A DNA stretch of 64,000 bases from Massilia sp. WG5 (GCF_001412595.2 NZ_CP012640.2:186001-250000), one strand, 5' to 3'; numbered from the stretch's first letter, positions 8,949-18,942 are shown. Notes: generated from the letters alone by a model not told the origin. Made by a program: numbers and translations.

Positions 8949-11210
8949 TCAGGCGGCGCGGTTGAGGGCATCCGCCCCCAGCCATTCCAGCAAGGCTTCC
9001 GGCGACAGCGGCCGGGAGAACAGGAAGCCCTGCGCCAGCGGGCAGCCGAGCGCCTGCAGGATCTGCGCCTGGCGTTCGTCTTCCACGCCCTCGGCGATGA
9101 TCGACAGCCCCAGGTTGCGTCCCAGTTCGATCACCATCTCCGCAATGCTGCTGCCGCGCGCCGAGCCGGTGATCTCGGTGACGAAGGCGCGGTCGATCTT
9201 CAGGCGGTCGACCTGCAGGCGCTGCAGGTAGGACAGCGAGGAGAAACCGGTGCCGAAGTCGTCGATCGCGATCGAGACGCCGGTGCGCTTGATCGCGGCC
9301 AGGCGCTCGATCAGCAGGTCCGGCTCTTCCATCGCCATCGATTCCGTGATCTCCAGCTCGATCCGCTCCGGCGGCGCGCCCGATTCCGCCAGCGCCGCGC
9401 GCAGCATGTCGAGGAAGCCCGGGTGGCGGAACTGCACCTGCGACACGTTCACCGACATCGTGAAGTCGAGGTAGCCGGCTGCCCGCAGGCGCATCAGCTC
9501 GGCGCAGGCCTGGCGCAGCACCCAGGCCCCGATCTCGATGATCAGGCCCGAGGACTCCGCGATCGGGATGAAGCGGTCCGGGCCCACCTGCCGCCCGTCC
9601 TCGGTGCGCCAGCGCAGCAGGGCCTCGGCGCCGAAGGGGCGGAGCGCGGCCAGTTCGACCTGCGGCTGGTAGGCCAGGAACAGTTCGCCGCGCGCGAAGC
9701 CGCTGCGCAGCGCGTGCATCAGGCGCACCCGCTCGCGGATCTCGACGCCCATGCCGCGCGAAAAATAGAAGTGGCCGCCGCGCTGCCGGCTCTTGGCGCG
9801 CTTGAGGGCGATGTCGGCGTCCTTGAGGGCGTCGGCGCCGCTGCCGTCGTGCTCGCGCAGGCGCACCAGGCCGAGGGTGCTCGAGACCTGCAGGTCCTGG
9901 CCTTCGATCGAGAAGGACGCCGCGAACAGGGCGCGCAGCGCTTCCGGATCGACCTCGGCGGCGTCGCCGAGCACGCAGAAGATGTCGCTGCCGATGCGCC
10001 CCAGCTGCAGGCGCGGATGGAGCCGGGTGCGCAGGCGCTGCGCGACCGCCACCAGCAGGGCGTCGCCGAACTGGTGGCCGAGGGCGTCGTTGATCTCGGC
10101 GAAGTGATCGAGGTCGACCAGGCACAGCACCTCGTCGGCGGTGCCGGCGCTGCAGGCCAGGCCGTCGTCGATCAGCTCGACCAGGCGGGTGCGGTTCGGC
10201 AGGCCGGTCAGCGGATCGTAGAAGGCGGCGCGCTGCAGGTCGGTCAGCAGGGCCACGTTGTCGAGGCCGACCGCGATGTTCGAGGCGAACAGTTCGAGCA
10301 GGCCGCGCCGCATCGGCTCGAGCGGGCGTTCGAGTTCGATCCAGGCGGCGAAGTCGCAATGGGCCTTGCCGCCGAAGTAGAGGGTCAGGTGGCGCTCGCC
10401 GAAGACGTGGCGCTGGCCAAGCAGGGTTTGCCGGATCGCGCTTGCTGCGCCGTCGCCGGCGGCGGCCAGCATGCCGGTCGGCGCCAGCGCGGTGCAGCTG
10501 CCGCTGGCGGCCAGCACCTGCCAGGCCGCGGCCTGCATCCCGCCCAGGCAGGAGCACATCAGGCCCGGCGCCGGCTGGCCGATCAGGCGCGCCGCTTCGC
10601 GCAGGATCCCGTCCGCCATCGCGCCGATCGAACGCAGCGCCATCAGCTCGGCGTTGGCGCGCACCACCTCGGCCAGGCCCCGGCGGCTGGCTTCCAGCGC
10701 GTGGATCTGCTCGTAGGCGCGGATCGCCGAGGCCACCGAGGTGTACAGCTTGGTGCGCGTGAGTTCGGACTTGGTGCGGTAATCGTTGATGTCGTAGCCG
10801 CGGATCGCATCCATCTCCGGCGCGTAGCCGGGCTGGCCGGTACGCAGGATGATGCGCAGGTCGTGGCGTCCGAGCGTTTCGCGGATGTGGCGCACCAGGT
10901 GCAGGCCGGCGTCCGCTTCTTCCATGACCACGTCGAGCAGGACCACGGCGACGTCGACTTCGCGTTCGAGCAGGGTGCGCGCCTCGGCGGCCGAGTAGGC
11001 ATGCAGGAATTCGATCCGGCGGCCGTGCACTTCGAGGCTGCCGAGCGCGAAGCTGGTGGTGGAGTGGACGTCGGCGTCGTCGTCGACGATCATCACCCGC
11101 CATGCGCCGCCGGGCTCCACGGCGCTGCCTTCCATCGAAGCGCCGGGGACGGCCGGCGCTTCGTCGACGAAGACCAGTTCGTCGTTCTGCGCGGGGGGCG
11201 GTGCGGGCAT
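8949..11210 (-). CDS. Response regulator REC-DUF3369-GGDEF(degenerate)-EAL c-di-GMP phosphodiesterase
   Basis: The 753-residue protein starts at the ATG at 11210, eight bases after GGAG. An N-terminal receiver domain (about 37-160) keeps the acidic pocket (VDDDADVH), the phosphoacceptor Asp in VVLLDVVM and the Lys in YRTKSEL. A DUF3369 linker domain (about 190-345) follows, as in many REC-EAL proteins. The GGDEF domain is degenerate: the signature reads GSDIF near residue 407, so cyclase activity is unlikely. The EAL domain (about 505-745) keeps AEALLRW, VNVSQ, LEITES, IDDFGTG, LKID and AEGVED, so it should hydrolyse c-di-GMP. The cognate kinase is not adjacent. Confidence 0.9.
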   Translation of the reverse strand: MPAPPPAQNDELVFVDEAPAVPGASMEGSAVEPGGAWRVMIVDDDADVHSTTSFALGSLEVHGRRIEFLHAYSAAEARTLLEREVDVAVVLLDVVMEEADAGLHLVRHIRETLGRHDLRIILRTGQPGYAPEMDAIRGYDINDYRTKSELTRTKLYTSVASAIRAYEQIHALEASRRGLAEVVRANAELMALRSIGAMADGILREAARLIGQPAPGLMCSCLGGMQAAAWQVLAASGSCTALAPTGMLAAAGDGAASAIRQTLLGQRHVFGERHLTLYFGGKAHCDFAAWIELERPLEPMRRGLLELFASNIAVGLDNVALLTDLQRAAFYDPLTGLPNRTRLVELIDDGLACSAGTADEVLCLVDLDHFAEINDALGHQFGDALLVAVAQRLRTRLHPRLQLGRIGSDIFCVLGDAAEVDPEALRALFAASFSIEGQDLQVSSTLGLVRLREHDGSGADALKDADIALKRAKSRQRGGHFYFSRGMGVEIRERVRLMHALRSGFARGELFLAYQPQVELAALRPFGAEALLRWRTEDGRQVGPDRFIPIAESSGLIIEIGAWVLRQACAELMRLRAAGYLDFTMSVNVSQVQFRHPGFLDMLRAALAESGAPPERIELEITESMAMEEPDLLIERLAAIKRTGVSIAIDDFGTGFSSLSYLQRLQVDRLKIDRAFVTEITGSARGSSIAEMVIELGRNLGLSIIAEGVEDERQAQILQALGCPLAQGFLFSRPLSPEALLEWLGADALNRAA

Positions 11211-11225
11211 TGCTGCGTCTCCGGT

Positions 11226-11255
11226 TTGACTTGAATCAATGAAACCAAGTATATC
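11226..11255 (-). promoter_or_regulatory. Candidate promoter with FNR-like palindrome before the REC-EAL gene
   Basis: On the minus strand a -10-like TATACT lies at 11248-11253. Just downstream, at 11226-11239, is TTGAC-N4-ATCAA, nine of ten matches to the FNR/ANR consensus TTGAT-N4-ATCAA. If both are real, the site would cover the transcription start and act as a repressor site. Neither is proven. Confidence 0.3.
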
Positions 11256-11397
11256 TGACTTGCCGACCCGACAGGAAAAAAATTCTCTACGGCAACACTT
11301 TGCCAACATTCGAAGCCTGGTTCTCGAACCGCCGCCCACCGAAGGCGGCCGCCTGCTGGTAGAATCGATCATTCCGTTTATTCAACTCGTACGCACC

Positions 11398-12489
11398 ATG
11401 TCTGGCAATTCATTCGGTAAGCTGTTCTCCGTCACCACCTTCGGCGAATCCCATGGCCCGGCCATCGGCTGCGTCATCGATGGCTGCCCGCCCGGGCTGC
11501 CCCTGTCCGAGGCTGATATCCAGCCCGAGCTGGACCGCCGCAAGCCCGGCACCTCGCGCCACGTGACCCAGCGCCAGGAAGCCGATCGCGTGCAGATCCT
11601 GTCGGGTGTCTACGAAGGCGTGACCACCGGCACCCCGATCGCGCTGCTGATCCCGAACGAGGACCAGCGCAGCAAGGACTACGGCAACATCGCCGACACC
11701 TTCCGTCCCGGCCATGCCGACTACACCTACTGGCACAAGTACGGCGTGCGCGACCCGCGCGGCGGCGGCCGTTCCTCGGCGCGCCTGACGGCGCCGGTGG
11801 TGGGCGCCGGCGCGATCGCCAAGAAATGGCTGCGCGAGCACTACGGCACCGAGTTCATGGGCTGCATGTCCCAGCTCGGCGACATTCCCGTTCCCTTCCA
11901 GTCTTGGGAGCACGTGCACGCGAATCCCTTCTTCGCCGCGACCGCGGACGCCGACCTGATCGCGCGCATGGAAAGCGCGATGGACGAACTGCGCCGCGCC
12001 GGCGACTCGATCGGTGCGCGCATCGACGTGGTGGCGAAGAACGTCCCGGTGGGCCTGGGCCAGCCGATCTACGACAAGCTCGACGCCGACATCGCGTATG
12101 CCATGATGGGGATTAATGCGGTGAAGGGTGTGGAGATCGGCGCCGGCTTCCAGTCGGTGGCGCAGAAGGGTTCCGAGCATGGCGACGAGCTGACCCCGGA
12201 AGGCTTCGTCGGCAACAACGCCGGCGGCGTGCTGGGCGGGATCTCGACCGGCCAGGACATCACGGTCTCGATCGCGATCAAGCCGACCTCGTCGATCCGT
12301 ACGCCGCGCCGCTCGATCGACAAGGACGGCAATCCGGTCACCGTCGAAACCTTCGGCCGCCACGATCCCTGCGTCGGCATCCGCGCGACGCCGATCGCGG
12401 AAGCGATGCTGGCGCTGGTGCTGATCGACCACGCGCTGATGCACAGGGCGCAGTGCGGGGATGTGCGGGTCAGTACCCCGCGGATCTAG
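11398..12489 (+). CDS. aroC: Chorismate synthase
   Basis: A 363-residue protein beginning [20 protein letters not shown], split here at GESHGPAIG, the first signature of chorismate synthase. [23 protein letters not shown] and the FMN-binding [12 protein letters not shown] blocks follow. It converts 5-enolpyruvylshikimate-3-phosphate to chorismate, the last common step for aromatic amino acids, using reduced FMN. The upstream frame is open for another 53 codons, but the family start and length (E. coli 361 residues) fix the ATG at 11398. A -10-like TAGAAT sits at 11360-11365. It is convergent with the HDOD gene, with only six bases between the stops. Confidence 0.96.
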   Translation: MSGNSFGKLFSVTTFGESHGPAIGCVIDGCPPGLPLSEADIQPELDRRKPGTSRHVTQRQEADRVQILSGVYEGVTTGTPIALLIPNEDQRSKDYGNIADTFRPGHADYTYWHKYGVRDPRGGGRSSARLTAPVVGAGAIAKKWLREHYGTEFMGCMSQLGDIPVPFQSWEHVHANPFFAATADADLIARMESAMDELRRAGDSIGARIDVVAKNVPVGLGQPIYDKLDADIAYAMMGINAVKGVEIGAGFQSVAQKGSEHGDELTPEGFVGNNAGGVLGGISTGQDITVSIAIKPTSSIRTPRRSIDKDGNPVTVETFGRHDPCVGIRATPIAEAMLALVLIDHALMHRAQCGDVRVSTPRI

Positions 12490-12495
12490 GAAGGA

Positions 12496-13989
12496 TCAGG
12501 CGCGGCTGGCCACGGCTTCCAGCTGCTGCCGCTTTTCCACCGATTTCACCACCAGCGCGCGCATGTCGTTCAGCAGCGAGAACTCGGTCTGGCTCAGGTA
12601 GACCGAGGGGAAGCGGTCGTCCCAGTCGCCGTAGATGAAGCCGACCGGCTCGCCGTGGGTGCACAGCGGGATGATCACGAAGCAGCGCGCGGCGCCGAGG
12701 CTGCCTTTCCACCAGCCGGGCAGCTTGCTGGCGAACTTCGGATCGCGCGCGTTCTCGATGAAGATCACGCGGTCGCTGCCGAGCGCGGCGAAGAACACGT
12801 TCGGCTCGTAAGCGTCGTCGAACACGAGGTTCGGCTGCAGGCTCTTGGCGCCGTCGCCGAGGCCGATCTTGGCGCTGTACTTGCCGTCGCGGCGGCTGCG
12901 CAGGAAGCCGAAGGCGCGCGTGAACGACAGTCCGTGGTAGGCGCTCTCGATCGCCATCGACATCATCTGGCCCGGCGAGGCGCTGGCCGCGGCGCTGCGC
13001 ATCTCGGCCACGCCGCCGATCAGGATCTTGTTGCCGGCGTCGCGCATGCGCGAAGCAAGCGCGGCGCGGGCGCGCTTCTCGGGTGGATTCGCCAGCGGGG
13101 CGATCGACAGGTCGGCGGCCGCTTCGATCTTGGCCTGCTCGATGGCGCCGACGAGGCTGTCCGGCTCGATGCCCAGCATCGGTGCGAAGCTCGACGCCAG
13201 CTGGGCGACCTGTTCCAGCGCTTCCTCGTCGCCATGCCACAGCGATTCGGCGCACTGCGACGACATGGTGCCCAGCGCCGCCAGCCAGTCATCGTGGCCG
13301 AAGCTGTCGCCGCGCTCGCCCGGCTCGACCCGGCGCATGCCGGCGATCAGGTTGCGCGGCAGGCCCCAGTGCTCGGCGGTGGCGCGGCCGACCTGCTCGA
13401 GCGTCAGGCCGAGCTGCTCGAATGCGGCATGGTCGACGGCGCCGCCGCCCGCGGCCTCTTGCAACAGGGTCCAGCGCTCCGGCAGGTAGAAGGTGACCAT
13501 CATCCGGCCCAGCGAATGCAGGATCGAGCAGACCACCGCTTCCTCGGGATCGCGGACCTCGGCCCTGGCGGCGACCTGCTGCGCCACCATCCCGGCCAGC
13601 ACCGCCTTTTCCATCTCGATGTGGGCCTGCAGCGAATCCGGCGTCGACTTGCTCAGTTCCTCGATCAGCTTCAGGCCGAGGGCCAGGTGGCCGATGGCTT
13701 CGGTGCCGAGCACCAGCACGGCCTTCGACACGGTGTTGATGTGCTGGCCGAAGGCCGAATACATGCCGCTGTTCGCCAGGCGCAGCACCTTCTGGGTCAG
13801 CACGGGGTCGGACAGCACGGTCTGGGTCATCGAGAAATCGCGCTCGTCCTCGCCGCGCATCGAGGCCAGGATGGCGTTGATCGCGCGCGTGAAGCCGGGC
13901 ATGTCGCCGCGCCGGCGGATTCGTTCCCACAGCAGGGAGAGGGTGGCGTCGGCCTTCGGCGAACGGTCGATAGGAAGTGTCTGGTTCAT
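12496..13989 (-). CDS. HDOD-domain signalling protein with C-terminal GAF-like region
   Basis: The 497-residue protein has an HDOD domain at about residues 27-230, with the typical DPVLTQKVLRLANS block and the later SILHSLGRMMVTF block. HDOD domains resemble HD phosphohydrolases but usually lack the catalytic metal ligands and serve as signalling or scaffold modules. The C-terminal half (about 310-480) looks like a GAF domain, with IPLCTHGEPVGFIYG near the end. Its start overlaps the end of the PAS-GGDEF-EAL gene in ATGA, so the two are translationally coupled and probably act in the same c-di-GMP output. The target is unknown. Confidence 0.85.
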   Translation of the reverse strand: MNQTLPIDRSPKADATLSLLWERIRRRGDMPGFTRAINAILASMRGEDERDFSMTQTVLSDPVLTQKVLRLANSGMYSAFGQHINTVSKAVLVLGTEAIGHLALGLKLIEELSKSTPDSLQAHIEMEKAVLAGMVAQQVAARAEVRDPEEAVVCSILHSLGRMMVTFYLPERWTLLQEAAGGGAVDHAAFEQLGLTLEQVGRATAEHWGLPRNLIAGMRRVEPGERGDSFGHDDWLAALGTMSSQCAESLWHGDEEALEQVAQLASSFAPMLGIEPDSLVGAIEQAKIEAAADLSIAPLANPPEKRARAALASRMRDAGNKILIGGVAEMRSAAASASPGQMMSMAIESAYHGLSFTRAFGFLRSRRDGKYSAKIGLGDGAKSLQPNLVFDDAYEPNVFFAALGSDRVIFIENARDPKFASKLPGWWKGSLGAARCFVIIPLCTHGEPVGFIYGDWDDRFPSVYLSQTEFSLLNDMRALVVKSVEKRQQLEAVASRA

Positions 13990-15749
13990 AGGGTGCCCGC
14001 CCGCAGGTCGTTCGGCAGGAGTTCGGTGTACAGGTCTTCCTTCAGGGCGGCCAGCGCCACATGGGCCGACATCGGCTTGCCGGTCAGGTAACCCTGCACG
14101 TAGTCGCAGCCGCGCGATTCGATGTACTTGAATTGGTCTTCGGTCTCGACGCCTTCGGCCACCACCGACAGGTCGAGGTGCTTGGCGATGTCGAGCACCG
14201 CGTTGCAGATCGCCGCGTCCTTGCTCGAAGCGGGCAGGTCCTTGATGAAGGCGCGGTCGATCTTCAGCACCGAGATCGGGAAGCGTTTCAGGTAGGCCAG
14301 CGAGGAGTAGCCGGTGCCGAAGTCGTCGATCGCGATGCGCGCGCGGCGTTCGGCCATCTTGCCGAGGATGCTTTCGGCATGCGCCGGGTCGACCATCAGC
14401 GTGCCCTCGGTGATCTCGAGCACCAGCTTGTCGCCGGGCGTGCCGGAAAAGGCGAGGGCGTCGTCCAGCACCGACAGGAAGCGGTCGTTGCGGAACTGGC
14501 GCGGGCTGATATTCACCGAGATGTACAGGTCGCGCTTGGCGACTTCCTCGAACTGGCGGATCTGCACCAGCGCCGACTTCAGCGCCCAGGCGCCCAGCAT
14601 GTTGATCAGGCCATTGGTTTCGGCGATCGGGATGAAGCGCACCGGCGGCACCATGCCGAGGGTCGGGTGCTTCCAGCGCATCAGGGTCTCGAAGCCCTCG
14701 ATGCGGCGCGTGCGGCTGCTGACGATCGGCTGGTAGTACAGCATGAACTCGCCCTCGCGCACCGCCTGGAACATCGCCGCTTCGAGCGAGATGTCGTGCT
14801 GGGGGGAGCCGGCGGCTTCGCCCGGCTTGCGGCTGCTGTAGGTGACGGTCCGGGCGCCGCCGGTTTCCTTGGCGCGGCCCATCGCGCTGTCGGCCAGCGC
14901 CACCAGGCGCACCTCGTCCTCGGCATGCTCGGGATAGACCGAGACCCCGATCGAGGCGCCCAGGTAGACCGTGTGGGCGTCGATCTCGAACGGCGACTGC
15001 AGGGCCGCCAGCAGGCGTCCGGTGACCAGCTTGATCTGGGCTTCGTTGTAGGTGCCCGGCAGGACCGCGACGAACTCGTCGCCGCCGACGCGGGCCAGGG
15101 TGTCGCTGTCGCGCAGGGTCTTGCGCAGCCGGCCCGCGGCCATGCGCAGCACGGCGTCGCCGACCGGATGGCCGAGGCCGTCGTTGACCTTCTTGAAGCC
15201 GTCCAGGCCGATGGTGGCGACCGAGAAGCCCTGGCCGGAACGGCGCGCATTCGCGATCACCATGCGGATCCGGTCCGACAGCAGCAGGCGGTTCGGCAGT
15301 TCGGTCAGGGCGTCGTGGGTCGCCATGTGGCGCAGGCGCTGCTCGGTGGCGCGCTGCGCCGACATGTCGCGCCCGACCGCCAGCAGTTCCATGCCGGCGC
15401 CGCTGCGGTCATCCAGCAGGCTGACGCGCAGCTCGAACCAGGTTTCCTTCTCGCCGGCCCGCAGGCGGGCTTCGACCAGCACCGCTTCGGTGCGCGCGAT
15501 GGCGTCGACGATGGCGTTGCGCAGCGCGGCCTGGTCGACGTCGAGGGCAAGGGCGGGAAGGGAGGTGCCGCGCAGGTCGCCGGCGGCAGCCAGCAGGCGC
15601 AGGCTGCGCTGGCTGGCATGGCGGATCAGGCCGGACGGGTCGATCCTGAACGCGATATCACCCACCGCTTCCATGAACGCATCCAGCCCGTGGGCTGGCG
15701 CCGCATGGCGCGGATCCTCGTTCGTTGCTGCTGGTGAACCGGGGCGCAT
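13986..15749 (-). CDS. PAS-GGDEF-EAL bifunctional c-di-GMP protein
   Basis: From the ATG at 15749 the product has 587 residues; an upstream TTG at 15818 is possible but less likely. A PAS domain (about 25-150) precedes a GGDEF domain with an intact GGDEF at residues 222-226 and an EAL domain. In the EAL domain the motif reads ETLMR (Glu near 354), but the other metal and catalytic positions (NISPRQF, LEITEG, IDDFGTGYSS, LKIDRAF, AEGVET) are all kept. Both activities are therefore possible, with the PAS ligand or dimer state setting the direction. It leads the two-gene unit with the HDOD protein. No membrane span was seen, so it is cytoplasmic. Confidence 0.9.
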   Translation of the reverse strand: MRPGSPAATNEDPRHAAPAHGLDAFMEAVGDIAFRIDPSGLIRHASQRSLRLLAAAGDLRGTSLPALALDVDQAALRNAIVDAIARTEAVLVEARLRAGEKETWFELRVSLLDDRSGAGMELLAVGRDMSAQRATEQRLRHMATHDALTELPNRLLLSDRIRMVIANARRSGQGFSVATIGLDGFKKVNDGLGHPVGDAVLRMAAGRLRKTLRDSDTLARVGGDEFVAVLPGTYNEAQIKLVTGRLLAALQSPFEIDAHTVYLGASIGVSVYPEHAEDEVRLVALADSAMGRAKETGGARTVTYSSRKPGEAAGSPQHDISLEAAMFQAVREGEFMLYYQPIVSSRTRRIEGFETLMRWKHPTLGMVPPVRFIPIAETNGLINMLGAWALKSALVQIRQFEEVAKRDLYISVNISPRQFRNDRFLSVLDDALAFSGTPGDKLVLEITEGTLMVDPAHAESILGKMAERRARIAIDDFGTGYSSLAYLKRFPISVLKIDRAFIKDLPASSKDAAICNAVLDIAKHLDLSVVAEGVETEDQFKYIESRGCDYVQGYLTGKPMSAHVALAALKEDLYTELLPNDLRAGTL

Positions 15750-16115
15750 TGTTGGATTCGTGTCTTTCTTATTTTGGCCGGAACCAGTGATTCCGTTGGA
15801 ACCGCACGAGTGTACCAAATCAACGGGAAATGTATCACTGAAAGATTCTCAAAAGCATTAAAAAACACAATCGACAGTCGTGTTTAGTCGCGCCTTGATG
15901 CCCCGCAGCCCCCATGGCGAACAGGTCGTGCTTGCCCGGCACAAGGCTTTACGCTAGCCTTGTTGCCTTGTCGATAACTCGACCCGACGCCGTGCCGGAG
16001 CATTGTCGCCGATATAGTGCAATTAGGAAACTTTTCCTTCTCATGCATGATGCTTAAGTGCAACAACGCAGATCAGGTCCCGGCGGCGCGGCGCCACACT
16101 ACCAGGAGACGCGGC
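15750..16115. other. Intergenic region between divergent PAS-GGDEF-EAL and acyl-CoA dehydrogenase genes
   Basis: These 366 bases hold no convincing gene. The inverted repeat AAACAC/GTGTTT (15863-15868 and 15880-15885) encloses a smaller palindrome CGAC-A-GTCG (15872-15880) and may be an operator. A -10-like TATAGT lies at 16013-16018 about 100 bases before the acyl-CoA dehydrogenase start. That gene has a good AGGAGA site just before its ATG. Confidence 0.4.
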
Positions 16116-17816
16116 ATGAACCGATTCGATACGCACGAGGTATTCAACCAGGCGCCGCCCTTCGGTGACGTCAATCTGTTCCGGTGCGATCCGGCCTTGC
16201 GCGAAGGACTGCAGCGCGAAGGCGCCGGCTGGGCTGCCGGCATGCTGGACGCGCTCGGCGCCCGGCTCGGCGCCAGCGCCGTGCTGGACCTGGCGCGCCT
16301 GGCCAACGAGTTCACGCCGCGCCTGGTGAATTTCGACCGCGCCGGCCATCGCATCGACGAGATCGAATTCCATCCGGCCTGGCACGCGCTGATGGTCCTG
16401 CTGATCGAAAACGGGGCCCACTCGCTGCCCTGGGAGGCGCCGAAGGCCGGTGCCCAGGTTGCGCGCGCCGCCGCCTACCTGTTGTTCGGCCAGGTCGAGA
16501 ACGGTTCGCAGTGCCCGGTCACGATGACCTACGCCTCGGTGCCGGCGCTGCGCCAGAATCCGGCAATCGCCGCGCGCTGGCTGCCGAAGATCCTGTCGCG
16601 CGAGTACGACCCGCGCTCGCTGCCGGTGACGGAAAAGCGTGGCGCCCTGGTCGGCATGGGCATGACCGAAAAGCAGGGCGGCACCGACGTGCGCGCCAAT
16701 ACCACCCGCGCAGCAAGGCTCGACCCGGCCCAGGCGACAGCCCGGTTCGGCGAGGAGGGCGAGGGGGCATTCGTGATCGTGGGTCATAAATGGTTCTTCT
16801 CGGCGCCGCAGTGCGACGCCCACCTGGTGCTGGCCCAGGCCGGCGCGGAAGGCGACGGATCGCCGCCGGGCCTGAGCTGCTTCTTCGTGCCGCGTTTCCT
16901 GCCCGATGGCAGCCGCAACGCGATCCGCGTGCAGCGCCTGAAGGACAAGCTGGGCAACCGCTCGAACGCCTCGTCCGAGGTCGAGTTCCACGACGCCATC
17001 GGCTGGATGATCGGGCGGGAGGGGCGCGGCATCCCGACCATCCTCGAAATGGGCAGCCACACCCGGCTCGACTGCGTGACCGGTACCGCGGGCATCATGC
17101 GCGCGGCGCTGTGCCACGCGCTGCACCACGCGCGCGGGCGCAGCGCCTTCGGGCGTCCGCTGGCCGAACAGCCGCTGATGCAGAATGTGCTGGCCGACCT
17201 GGCGCTGGAATCCGAAGCCGCCACCGCGTTTGCACTGCGCCTGGCCGCCTGCTACGACCGCCAGGACGATCCGATGGAGGTGCTGCTGGGGCGGATCCTG
17301 ACCCCGGCCGGCAAGTACTGGATCTGCAAGCGCGGCCCGGCCTTCGGCGCCGAGGCGATGGAAGTCATGGGCGGCAACGGCTATGTCGAGGACGGCCCGC
17401 TGGCGCGCCTGTACCGCGAGTTCCCCGTGAATTCGATCTGGGAAGGCTCGGGCAATGTGATGTGTCTGGACGTGCTGCGCGCCTTCGGCAAGGCGCCCGA
17501 GGCGCGCACCGCGCTGGCGCACGAACTGGGCCTGGCGGCGGGGCGCGACGCCCGCTACGACGCCTGGTGCGCGCGCCTGCTGGACGACATCCCTGCGGCT
17601 GCGGCCGCCGAATTCGGCGCGCGCCGCCTGGCCGAGCGGCTGGTGGTCGGGGTCCAGGCCGGCCTGCTGCTGCGCCATGCGCCGGCCTTCGTGGCGGACG
17701 CGTTCGTGGCTTCACGCATCGCACAGGATGCCGGGGGCGCCTTCGGCAGCCTGCCGGTCGGCGCCGACGCAGCGGCGATCCTGGCCCGCGCGCTGGAAAT
17801 TTCTTCAACGAGGTAG
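16116..17816 (+). CDS. AidB-like acyl-CoA dehydrogenase
   Basis: A 566-residue flavoprotein of the acyl-CoA dehydrogenase superfamily. It is longer than ordinary acyl-CoA dehydrogenases (about 380-400) and matches the AidB subgroup in length and signature: MTYASVPAL, MTEKQGGTDVRAN and the C-terminal EAMEVMGGNGYVEDGPLARLYRE region, followed by SIWEGSGNVMCLDVLRA (all AidB-type blocks). E. coli AidB is part of the adaptive response to DNA alkylation and binds DNA. Here the DNA-binding role is not shown, and an enzymatic role is equally possible. The ATG at 16116 is chosen for its AGGAGA site. No other alkylation-response gene is nearby. Confidence 0.85.
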   Translation: MNRFDTHEVFNQAPPFGDVNLFRCDPALREGLQREGAGWAAGMLDALGARLGASAVLDLARLANEFTPRLVNFDRAGHRIDEIEFHPAWHALMVLLIENGAHSLPWEAPKAGAQVARAAAYLLFGQVENGSQCPVTMTYASVPALRQNPAIAARWLPKILSREYDPRSLPVTEKRGALVGMGMTEKQGGTDVRANTTRAARLDPAQATARFGEEGEGAFVIVGHKWFFSAPQCDAHLVLAQAGAEGDGSPPGLSCFFVPRFLPDGSRNAIRVQRLKDKLGNRSNASSEVEFHDAIGWMIGREGRGIPTILEMGSHTRLDCVTGTAGIMRAALCHALHHARGRSAFGRPLAEQPLMQNVLADLALESEAATAFALRLAACYDRQDDPMEVLLGRILTPAGKYWICKRGPAFGAEAMEVMGGNGYVEDGPLARLYREFPVNSIWEGSGNVMCLDVLRAFGKAPEARTALAHELGLAAGRDARYDAWCARLLDDIPAAAAAEFGARRLAERLVVGVQAGLLLRHAPAFVADAFVASRIAQDAGGAFGSLPVGADAAAILARALEISSTR

Positions 17817-17888
17817 GGACAAACCGGCGCGCGGCTGGGATAATGCTGGTTTAGCTATGCCTGGCAGCACTTATATAGAGTTCCGACA

Positions 17889-18539
17889 ATGAAACAAGAT
17901 CCGCGTTTTCCCAGCCTGTACATCCTGAATCACCCGCTTATCCAGCACAAGTTGTCGCACATGCGCGACCGCGGCACTTCGACCCGGACGTTCCGCGAGC
18001 TGCTCAGGGAGATCACGCTGTTGATGGGCTACGAGATCACGCGCGACCTGCCGCTGACCACCCGCGAGATCGAGACGCCGCTGATGACGATCGACGCGCC
18101 CGTGATCGCCGGCAAGAAACTGGCCATCGTCCCGATCCTGCGCGCCGGCGTCGGCATGAGCGACGGACTGCTGGAACTGGTGCCGTCGGCCCGCGTCGGC
18201 CACATCGGCGTGTTCCGCGACCCGGAAACCCACCAGCCGGTCGAATACCTGGTGCGCCTGCCGGACACCAATGAGCGCACCTTCATCCTGTGCGACCCGA
18301 TGGTCGCGACCGGCAACTCGGCGGTGTACGCGGTCGACGTGCTGAAGAAGCGCGGCGTGCCGGACGATCAGATCATCTTCCTGGCCCTGGTGGCGGCGCC
18401 CGAAGGCGTGGAGGTGTTCCACAAGGCCCACCCGAACGTCAAGCTGTACGTGGCCTCGCTGGACAGCCACCTGAACGACCACGCCTACATCATCCCCGGC
18501 CTGGGCGATGCCGGCGACCGCATCTTCGGCACCAAGTAA
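17889..18539 (+). CDS. upp: Uracil phosphoribosyltransferase
   Basis: A 216-residue protein of normal Upp length. The PRPP-binding loop reads [13 protein letters not shown], and the uracil-specific C-terminal loop [17 protein letters not shown], shown here from IIPGLGDAG onward, closes the protein. It makes UMP from uracil and PRPP in pyrimidine salvage. No uraA permease is adjacent. The next gene (HPt protein) begins almost at once, so a short operon is possible. Confidence 0.95.
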   Translation: MKQDPRFPSLYILNHPLIQHKLSHMRDRGTSTRTFRELLREITLLMGYEITRDLPLTTREIETPLMTIDAPVIAGKKLAIVPILRAGVGMSDGLLELVPSARVGHIGVFRDPETHQPVEYLVRLPDTNERTFILCDPMVATGNSAVYAVDVLKKRGVPDDQIIFLALVAAPEGVEVFHKAHPNVKLYVASLDSHLNDHAYIIPGLGDAGDRIFGTK

Positions 18540-18543
18540 GCCG

Positions 18544-18942
18544 ATGCAGCCGAGCATGGGACAGGCAATGAGCGGCGGCGCCGATGCCGAATTCTTCGAG
18601 CGCCTGGCCGAGCTGAACGACAGGTTCGCGGCGGCCCTCCCGCAGACCCTGGCCCGCGTGTCGGCTGCGCGCAACGTTTTTGATACGGAACGGCCGCAAC
18701 CCGAACTGATCCAGGAATTGCATGCCGTGCTGCACACGCTGGCCGGCTCCTCCGCCACCTTCGGTTTCCGCATCCTCGGCCACCAGGCGCGCAATCTTGA
18801 ACAGCGCCTGCGGGTCCTGATGACCTTCGATGCCGTCGCGCCCGGCGAATGGGATGCCTGGCTGGCCGAGCTGGATGTCTTCGTCGCCTGGGCGCTGAAG
18901 GATCCGAAGGACGCCTATCCTATTGAAGAGCCCGCCGCGTAG
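18544..18942 (+). CDS. HPt-domain phosphotransfer protein
   Basis: This small, 132-residue, all-helical protein has the histidine phosphotransfer signature LHTLAGSSATFGF near its middle, in which the His before TLAGSS is the phosphoacceptor. Single-domain HPt proteins relay phosphate between hybrid kinases and response regulators. Starts at 18556 or 18568 are also possible; the last has a GGGACAGG site upstream. It follows upp closely. Its partner may be a hybrid kinase elsewhere, such as the one at 35151, but nothing here proves it. Confidence 0.75.
   Translation: MQPSMGQAMSGGADAEFFERLAELNDRFAAALPQTLARVSAARNVFDTERPQPELIQELHAVLHTLAGSSATFGFRILGHQARNLEQRLRVLMTFDAVAPGEWDAWLAELDVFVAWALKDPKDAYPIEEPAA

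Noticed and set aside
14061..15737. 558-codon plus-strand frame opposite the PAS-GGDEF-EAL gene
   Set aside because: Shadow of a strand with intact GGDEF and EAL motifs; no family seen in it.
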